From a virus, in IMG/VR virus record IMGVR_UViG_3300036913_000007, positions 1 through 27,289 of that record: a stretch of DNA of 27,289 nucleotides; one strand, given 5' to 3'. The notes under the pieces were generated by a model. The model was given only the letters and a program-made list of their open reading frames with translations, had not been told where the DNA came from and did no database searches. Both the position numbers and the translations under genes were made by a program. Positions 19,957 through 25,046 of this stretch are shown here, piece after piece. Each line of letters starts with the position of its first letter. Position 1 is the stretch's first letter.

Positions 19957-19985
19957 AAGGTACAAAAAAGAAACGACAATGTCAA
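19957..19985 (-). promoter_or_regulatory. Promoter of the recombination operon
   Basis: On the minus strand, TTGACA (19985-19980) and TACCTT (19962-19957) are 17 bases apart. The spacer begins TTGTCGTTTCTTT, closely like two other promoters in the window. It begins directly after the SSB terminator's T tract, so the operon is transcriptionally reset here. Confidence 0.75.
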
Positions 19986-20024
19986 GAACAAAATAAAATA
20001 CCCCGCAATCGCTTACGGGGTATT
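19986..20024 (-). terminator. Intrinsic terminator after SSB
   Basis: Read on the minus strand, AATACCCCG (20024-20016) pairs with CGGGGTATT (20005-19997) in a nine-base stem with a 10-base loop. TTATTTTGTT follows. It lies 25 bases after the SSB stop. Confidence 0.85.
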
Positions 20025-20049
20025 GAGTTACATGGATCGCGATATGCGA

Positions 20050-20448
20050 TTAGAAGGGTAGACCGCTGTTGTCCACTATGGGCGTAGACGGCTCCTCCTG
20101 AACCGGCGCACCCTCTTTCTTCGTGTCGAGCATGAGCATTGACTGAATGGTGATGATTGTCTTGTACTGCTTGACGCCGTCTTTATCCCAGGTCTGCTGC
20201 CCGATACTTCCCTCGACGTAGACGCGAGAGCCTTTGTGGAGGTATTGCTGGCAAATCTCCGCCAGTTTTTTCCACGCGGTGATGTTGTGCCACTCGGTCT
20301 TCTCCTGCTTGTTCCCGTCCGCATCCTTCCAGGTGTCGGTGGTCGCAATCGAGAAGTTTGCAACCGCGATGCCGCTGGAGGTGTAGCGTGCTTCGGGGTC
20401 TCCCCCGAGATTGCCAATCAGGATTACCTTGTTGAGTCCCTTTGCCAT
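20050..20448 (-). CDS. ssb: Single-stranded DNA-binding protein
   Basis: The 132-residue protein has a single OB fold (residues 1-105): LNKVILIGNLGGDPEARYTSSG, WHNITAWKKLAEICQQYLHKGSRVYVEG and YKTIITIQSMLMLD, all matching bacterial SSB. A short acidic linker ends in DNSGLPF, the conserved tip that recruits partner proteins. It coats single-stranded DNA during replication and recombination. GGGGAAG precedes the ATG at 20448; a GTG at 20454 is the alternative. It is the last gene before the terminator. Confidence 0.92.
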   Translation of the reverse strand: MAKGLNKVILIGNLGGDPEARYTSSGIAVANFSIATTDTWKDADGNKQEKTEWHNITAWKKLAEICQQYLHKGSRVYVEGSIGQQTWDKDGVKQYKTIITIQSMLMLDTKKEGAPVQEEPSTPIVDNSGLPF

Positions 20449-20450
20449 CG

Positions 20451-21056
20451 TCACTTCCCCTCTGTTGGTTTTTGTTTGAGCAGTTCGTGCAGAATACCCA
20501 TCACGTTAAACATAATGGCACAACACAGTTCTTCGAGGGAGACGGGTAGCCCGCTGTCTGGATCGACAACGCCGTGCCCTCGCCATCCCCTCCAGAAGTC
20601 GAACGTGTGCCGGATCAGTGACTTCGCGTACACGTCCTTCGGGATTCCGGCTTGCCAATTATCCCCCGAGCGCAGCGAGCCATCCTTCTGTTTCCGGTGC
20701 GAGTGCATATACCGGGCGTAGCGTTCGAGAACTACGGGAGACAGGCACGCCTCGTAGTCCAGTTTGTTCTCGTCCAGATTGCGGGTCGCGCCGGTATTGA
20801 AGGTGCGAACGTCGCCCATACCCCACATCTGTGCCTCGGAGTACAGCGCCTCCTCAAGATATGGGGGAACCCGGGCGACGTTCTGGAACTTCCTGATGCC
20901 CTCCTTCTCCGTCATGGCGACATCGTCCGGCAACGGCTTGATCTGTAACGGGCACATCAGTCCATCCGGTGTCAGGGTGTGTGCAGACTGCGGCATCCGG
21001 CAGTTCAGGCAGTATCGCCAGCCGTTGTGCAGCTCCCCTTCTGCATAGTGTTGCAT
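20451..21056 (-). CDS. dATP/dGTP diphosphohydrolase-like protein (PF18909/DUF5664-like)
   Basis: The product has 201 residues. The central part, TFNTGATRNLDENKLDYEACL followed by SPVVLERYARYMHSHRKQ, SGDNWQAGIPKDVYAKSLIRH and LEELCCAIMFNVMGILHELL, matches a phage family named for dATP/dGTP diphosphohydrolase. Helices with E..LC.I.FN and the SLIRH motif fit a MazG-like metal-binding bundle. Members hydrolyse dNTPs and in some phages remove dATP to favour a modified base. The N-terminus has a CLNC...C possible zinc site. GGAGGG precedes the ATG at 21056; ATG at 21062 is the alternative. It is followed directly by ssb. Confidence 0.7.
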   Translation of the reverse strand: MQHYAEGELHNGWRYCLNCRMPQSAHTLTPDGLMCPLQIKPLPDDVAMTEKEGIRKFQNVARVPPYLEEALYSEAQMWGMGDVRTFNTGATRNLDENKLDYEACLSPVVLERYARYMHSHRKQKDGSLRSGDNWQAGIPKDVYAKSLIRHTFDFWRGWRGHGVVDPDSGLPVSLEELCCAIMFNVMGILHELLKQKPTEGK

Positions 21057-21089
21057 CGTCATTCCCTCCAAACTAAAATGTGGAAATTG

Positions 21090-23132
21090 TTATTTTAGGT
21101 TCGGGTTTTTGAAGTGATATTTCCACGCATCGGAAGAGTAAAATCCTTTGTCAAAAAATGGATGCCACGCTACCTTGACGTTGTGGATGATGCCGTGATC
21201 GTCCTGGTCGAACTCCAGCGTGACACCTCCAACGTGGGCGGCAATCTCTTTCTTCCGCATGAAGGGCGTCTGGTCTTCAGTACAGTTATGAACCGCGATG
21301 CCTCCGGCGATATACGTGTGATCTTCCTCTACGTCGAGATTGTAGACAACCTCCCGTTTCCGTCGTTTCGGCACTATCTCTGTCACAGAGATCACCCGAA
21401 CCTTCGCCAATCCCATTTCCGGGTCTATCGCATAGTCCGTGCGTGGTTGGGCTTTTCTGGTGGACACGGGGACCCAGAGCACCTCGTCGATGAACTCCAT
21501 GATCGGAGAACCAACATATTTGTTCTGTTTGAACTCCAGAAGTGCTCCACGCGAACGCTCGGACTCAATTGCAACAACCTTACCGTCCTTGAAACCAATC
21601 GCGTCCGGAATCACTCCGGCACCAACCGGAACGACTTTCCACCCCATCTCCTGTAGCTCGCGGCATAGCGGCAGGATGTCGCGTTGCATGTGCGTGTCTC
21701 CGTCCGAGCCGCCCCGGGTTCTTTCTTTCGATCCACCCCTGGATATTGCGATCTTCTCTCGCACAGCGGGATCATCTACCGGATTGCATGAGACACACAT
21801 CTTACCCCACCACGGAATCTTGGTCCCACACGCCCGACAAGTTGTCGTCTGAGTAAACACCAAATCTCCAGCCTTAACGTTCTTAGCTGCCATCCAACAC
21901 CGAATACCCGACCTTTCGATTAATATAGGATGCTCCTCCGTTGCCACAACCGATTGATCGGGGCGACCTTTGCGGCCATAATTGATCCGTACTCGCATCT
22001 GGCCTGACATTCGCCGGAAAACCCTTACTACTTTTCTGGCTTTCCCGTCGGCACAAATCACTTCATCCCCAGTCTTCATCTTGCGAATCGGCGTACGTCC
22101 CATCGGCGTCAGTACGCTTGTGTTACCCGTAAAGCATCCTACCTGAATCGCCGTGACCTCCCGGGGATAGGAGTGATCGAACTTGTGGAAGTGTCCGATG
22201 CACAGGATGTTGGGCTTCTCGCTACCCTGGTAACTCTCGACGATCTTCTGACTCTTGTAGCTGATCGCGTAGGCCGTCCCTCCTCCACCGTGGATCAGGC
22301 GCATGATCGACCGGCCATCACCTACGCGCAGGTCCATCGTGTGTTCCATGTGTCCCAGATACTTCAGGTCGTGACGCCCCTGGGACTCCGCCTCGAACTG
22401 AATGTGGCGGCCAATGTCGATTCCCTCGCGCTGCACATACCAGCCCTCGTGATCGTCGCCTGTGACGAAGCACGTCTCCATTCCCGTGCGTTGGGGCCAG
22501 TTGTCGATCAGGTAGTCCGTTTGTCCGCCGATCCCCTTCACCAGAAGATCGTGGACATTGAACCGTGCCTCACCGTCGATGATGTTGCCACACTGGTAGA
22601 CGGTCTCGACGCCCTCCTCTTTCCAGATATCAAAGAGAGCGTTGAGCACATCGAGGCGCGAATACTTCGAGCCGAGATGGTTGTCCCCGGTGAGTCCGTA
22701 GATGTGGTGCTTGAACTTCCACTTACTCATGTCGATGACGCGGGTGGGACTCGGGACGATAGTGTTTTGCAGCTCCACCGAGAGGTGGTCCGAAACGATG
22801 TTGTACCCCTTCTCCACGAGACCGTTGACCGCGATCAGCACGTCGGCCACGTCCACGCGCATCATCCTGGCAAGGTCCGCGTAGCCCACGCTGGCGCTTT
22901 TCAGTAGGATGACGTGCAGCCTCTCTACCAGGGCGTCACGGTCCACCGGGGGAGGCACGGGAACAGGTTTGGCTGGCCTGTCCTTTTTCATCTCGTGGTA
23001 GATATCGCGAAACCGTTTGTTCGAGAAGGAGCCTCCCAGCCGTACCAGGGCCTGCGCCTCTTCGAGATTCTCACCTGCCGCGATATGGAAGGCGATCCTG
23101 GTTCTCAATTCACCGTCGCTGAGTGATGCCAT
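21090..23132 (-). CDS. Metallophosphoesterase interrupted by an intein
   Basis: The precursor has 680 residues (about 396 after splicing). Residues 65-120 form a winged helix (DLARMMRVDVADVLIAVNGLVEKG). The calcineurin-like phosphatase domain shows GLTGDNHLG (first metal motif), CGNIIDGE, FVTGDDHEGW, RLIHGGGG and IGHFHKF (last motif, GHxH). SbcD/Mre11-like phage enzymes with these motifs act on nucleic acids or nucleotides. The reading continues through an intein at 21285-22136, placed shortly after the GHFH motif, then resumes with CTEDQTPFMRKKEIAA. GGAGTTC precedes the ATG at 23132; the frame upstream has no site. Confidence 0.8.
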   Translation of the reverse strand: MASLSDGELRTRIAFHIAAGENLEEAQALVRLGGSFSNKRFRDIYHEMKKDRPAKPVPVPPPVDRDALVERLHVILLKSASVGYADLARMMRVDVADVLIAVNGLVEKGYNIVSDHLSVELQNTIVPSPTRVIDMSKWKFKHHIYGLTGDNHLGSKYSRLDVLNALFDIWKEEGVETVYQCGNIIDGEARFNVHDLLVKGIGGQTDYLIDNWPQRTGMETCFVTGDDHEGWYVQREGIDIGRHIQFEAESQGRHDLKYLGHMEHTMDLRVGDGRSIMRLIHGGGGTAYAISYKSQKIVESYQGSEKPNILCIGHFHKFDHSYPREVTAIQVGCFTGNTSVLTPMGRTPIRKMKTGDEVICADGKARKVVRVFRRMSGQMRVRINYGRKGRPDQSVVATEEHPILIERSGIRCWMAAKNVKAGDLVFTQTTTCRACGTKIPWWGKMCVSCNPVDDPAVREKIAISRGGSKERTRGGSDGDTHMQRDILPLCRELQEMGWKVVPVGAGVIPDAIGFKDGKVVAIESERSRGALLEFKQNKYVGSPIMEFIDEVLWVPVSTRKAQPRTDYAIDPEMGLAKVRVISVTEIVPKRRKREVVYNLDVEEDHTYIAGGIAVHNCTEDQTPFMRKKEIAAHVGGVTLEFDQDDHGIIHNVKVAWHPFFDKGFYSSDAWKYHFKNPNLK
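21285..22136 (-). other. Intein with probable PD-(D/E)XK homing endonuclease
   Basis: The insert spans 284 codons. It begins with Cys in GCFTGNTSVLTPMG (block A) and has ATEEHPILI (block B, TxxH-like). It ends with VVYNLDVEEDHTYIAGG (block F) and AVHN followed by Cys (block G), so all splicing residues are present: N-terminal Cys, penultimate His, terminal Asn, and +1 Cys. Between them lie a zinc ribbon (CRACGTKIPWWGKMCVSC) and a domain with VIPDAIGFKDGKVVAIESER, resembling PD-(D/E)XK nucleases, with Glu in place of the usual Lys. No LAGLIDADG or HNH motif is visible. Confidence 0.85.
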
Positions 23133-23133
23133 A

Positions 23134-23748
23134 TTAGAACTCCAAAAGGTAGAGAATGAGTGAGGCCCCACCAGAGATCAGGGCGCCGGTCGAGTTCTTC
23201 TGTTGAATGAAATAGGCCGTTGAACCGCCTCCAGCAAATAGCGCTGGCGCAGCCCAGGCGGGTGGGAACTTTGTCTTGGTGATCTCGGGGAGTGAGAGTT
23301 CTGTGGGGGTGAGCGTGAGGCCAAACTGTTGCTTCATAGGAACGTATGCCAGCGCCGCGTTGCCGTTTAAGTGTCCCTTGCCATCGAGGAGGTTGAATGA
23401 GAACGTCTGCACAGCTTGGTGGGGAGCCAGGAGCACAGCCAAACGGGAAGCAAGGGAGTCCTTGTTAGCCAAGAGCGTATCGAGCTGACCGCGAAGCGCG
23501 GCGTTCTCGTTCTGGAGCCATGCTGATTCGTAGACGGCGGTCGAGTCGATCCGGTCTCGGTAGACGATCTTCCCGGGAATCGCCACATAGGAAATCTCTG
23601 CCGGAGGTTTCACGATCACAGAGACCGTGTCGATCCGCGCTCCCTTCAGGGCCTCATGTTTGCCGGAATAGAACCCGACACAGAAGATCAGCACAAACAT
23701 CCCGACACCAATCAGGACATCCTTGTTCTTGGTGATAAATTCGTTCAC
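23134..23748 (-). CDS. Spanin-like membrane protein of the lysis cassette
   Basis: The 204-residue product uses a GTG start at 23748 (GTGA overlap, GGAG upstream). A membrane segment lies at residues 9-29 (KDVLIGVGMFVLIFCVGFYSG). A strand-rich part follows, then a coiled coil (AWLQNENAALRGQLDTLLANKDSLASRLAVL). The C-terminus has two hydrophobic stretches (AWAAPALFAGGG and STGALISGGASLILYLLEF). An N-terminal anchor plus periplasmic coiled coil and a position beside lytic enzymes resemble inner-membrane spanins. The C-terminal hydrophobic end is unusual and might touch the outer membrane, making a one-gene spanin. No lipobox is present. Confidence 0.5.
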   Translation of the reverse strand: MNEFITKNKDVLIGVGMFVLIFCVGFYSGKHEALKGARIDTVSVIVKPPAEISYVAIPGKIVYRDRIDSTAVYESAWLQNENAALRGQLDTLLANKDSLASRLAVLLAPHQAVQTFSFNLLDGKGHLNGNAALAYVPMKQQFGLTLTPTELSLPEITKTKFPPAWAAPALFAGGGSTAYFIQQKNSTGALISGGASLILYLLEF

Positions 23749-24344
23749 TGTGGGTCTCCATATATTGTGTGAAGTTTGTTGAATCGCGCATAGACGAGGG
23801 GCGGATAGTCCGACGATCCGTTGTACCGGGTAAGAGCGGCGTCGAGAGAGTGATCGGTCCCCATCCCCTGTTTCTTCTGGAGGAACTTGCACATTGTGTC
23901 GATCTGCTGATCCGGCGAGGCAACGTACTCGTCAAGACGAACCGCGATAGAAACGGAATCGGTCGCGGGGAAATACCCGATTTGGAGAAGCGAATGGCCG
24001 AGGAGTTGACCAAACCCAAAGGATGACGCGAGGAGCGCCTGTACCGAGGGACTACACTTCGATCCCACGGGATCGGTCTGCACATATTTCACAAGATAGT
24101 TCTGTTCCAGACGCACCGCTGTTTCGCGGTATGAAGACTCCTGTTCGACCTGCGCGAGCACTATGAGGGGATTGAACCCGTACTTCGGGGCGATAGTCTT
24201 GCAGAGAGCGTATACAGAGTCTCGGTCCACGAGAACCCTCCTTTCGGGTTGAGTGTAGGTGAAGGCAACAACCTCTTCTGATCCCATCACCAGCGGAACC
24301 AATATACAGAGAAGGAACGACAAAGTCAAGACAATTCTTCGCAT
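23745..24344 (-). CDS. Secreted lytic transglycosylase / endolysin
   Basis: The 199-residue product has a signal peptide or SAR-like anchor (RRIVLTLSFLLCILVPLVMG, residues 2-21) ending before SEE. The lysozyme-like domain has YGFNPLIVLAQVEQESSYRE, with catalytic Glu in QES as in SLT enzymes, FGFGQLLGHSLLQIG in place of the G.MQ motif, and ALTRYNGSS corresponding to AYN.G. It should cleave peptidoglycan outside the inner membrane to release progeny. GGAGG precedes the ATG at 24344. A promoter-like sequence lies within its first codons. Confidence 0.8.
   Translation of the reverse strand: MRRIVLTLSFLLCILVPLVMGSEEVVAFTYTQPERRVLVDRDSVYALCKTIAPKYGFNPLIVLAQVEQESSYRETAVRLEQNYLVKYVQTDPVGSKCSPSVQALLASSFGFGQLLGHSLLQIGYFPATDSVSIAVRLDEYVASPDQQIDTMCKFLQKKQGMGTDHSLDAALTRYNGSSDYPPLVYARFNKLHTIYGDPQ
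24301..24329 (-). promoter_or_regulatory. Promoter-like sequence inside the lytic enzyme's signal-peptide codons
   Basis: TTGACT (24329-24324) and TATATT (24306-24301) are 17 bases apart on the minus strand and followed by GG. The spacer (TTGTCGTTCCTTCTCTG) closely matches those at 19957 and 24428. It starts 15 bases into the gene and would yield a transcript lacking the signal-peptide start. Confidence 0.45.
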
Positions 24345-24402
24345 CTCGGCCTCCACAAAAAGGTATCGTGCCCATGTTGAGAGGAGGCGTTGACGGGACG
24401 CC

Positions 24403-24416
24403 CTACCTTTCGGTAG
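24403..24416 (-). promoter_or_regulatory. 5'-leader hairpin with GAAA tetraloop
   Basis: CTACC-GAAA-GGTAG forms a perfect five-base stem with a GNRA loop, starting about five bases after the predicted transcription start of the lysis promoter. There is no T tract, so it is not a terminator. Hairpins this close to the 5' end often protect mRNA from decay. Confidence 0.5.
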
Positions 24417-24427
24417 ACAACACGGAC

Positions 24428-24456
24428 ACGATACGGAAAAGGAATGACAATGTCAA
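24428..24456 (-). promoter_or_regulatory. Promoter of the lytic enzyme operon
   Basis: On the minus strand, TTGACA (24456-24451) and TATCGT (24433-24428) are separated by 17 bases, with CCCC immediately upstream. The spacer TTGTCATTCCTTTTCCG resembles the promoters at 19957 and 24301. The 166-base intergenic region (24345-24510) holds this promoter, the hairpin and the ribosome site. I see no terminator after the holin gene. Confidence 0.75.
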
Positions 24457-24510
24457 GGGGTATTTTGGTTATTTATTGTCCCTTCGATTCCTTTCATGGT
24501 TTCCCCCGCT

Positions 24511-24771
24511 TTAGGGTTGGGTTGGTTGACGCGAATCCGCCGCTCCCTCGGACTGTTTGAGCCTTGACACCACCCCGGGCGTAGCCTGAACCCCAACGAG
24601 CGCACACAGGGCAACAACCCAGCCCCAATCGAGGTCCGCGAAGTCCTTTGTGGCCCAGCACACCTTGAGGTAGCTCACGGCGAATACGCCAAAGATACCG
24701 AGAGAAACGGTATGCTTCACGGCAGAATCGTCGTGTAGATAGTTCACGAGCATCTTCCTGAGTGTGTTCAC
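24511..24771 (-). CDS. Holin candidate
   Basis: The 86-residue product starts with GTG at 24771, overlapping the previous stop (GTGA), with GGGGG upstream. Two hydrophobic segments lie at residues 22-40 (HTVSLGIFGVFAVSYLKVC) and 49-66 (WGWVVALCALVGVQATPGV), separated by a charged loop, with a basic/polar C-terminus. Size, topology and position before the lytic transglycosylase fit a class II-like holin, which opens the inner membrane at lysis. No direct family match is claimed. Confidence 0.6.
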   Translation of the reverse strand: MNTLRKMLVNYLHDDSAVKHTVSLGIFGVFAVSYLKVCWATKDFADLDWGWVVALCALVGVQATPGVVSRLKQSEGAADSRQPTQP

Positions 24772-25046
24772 TTGATCCCCCAGAACATTTTGAAGGTATT
24801 GAGGAGCACGAAGAACGCAGCCTGAACCCCAGCCAAAACCCCGGCCAGTTTCCAGTACCGGCTGTCGGCTTTGTCGAGACGTACCTTAATATCGACCACC
24901 TCCCGGTACAGTCCCCCGTCCCGGCGTGGTCCATATATCGTCATCTCGTGCTCGTCCACCAGTTTCTTCACCGTGACCATGTTGGTGGCGATAGCCCCCT
25001 CAATAATCACCTTAATTGACATCAGATCGTCTGAAGACAGTGCCAT
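24768..25046 (-). CDS. Membrane protein with N-terminal coiled coil (XhlA-like)
   Basis: The product has 92 residues. Residues 5-62 are helical and charged (VREV..DIKVRLDKADSRYWK-type heptads) and residues 65-90 (LAGVLAGVQAAFFVLLNTFKMFWG) form a C-terminal anchor. This order matches XhlA-like accessory lysis proteins, often encoded just before holins. The ATG at 25046 shares a base with the preceding TGA (TGATG). A tail-assembly or immunity role is an alternative. Confidence 0.55.
   Translation of the reverse strand: MALSSDDLMSIKVIIEGAIATNMVTVKKLVDEHEMTIYGPRRDGGLYREVVDIKVRLDKADSRYWKLAGVLAGVQAAFFVLLNTFKMFWGIK

Noticed and set aside
20451-21056. Z-genome (2-aminoadenine) system
   Set aside because: Only the diphosphohydrolase-like gene is present. 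No PurZ-like synthetase or specialised polymerase is visible in the window.
22173-22907. Plus-strand open frame of 244 codons opposite the metallophosphatase
   Set aside because: It mirrors a gene with recognisable catalytic motifs, and its Val/His/Arg-rich product has no recognisable features.
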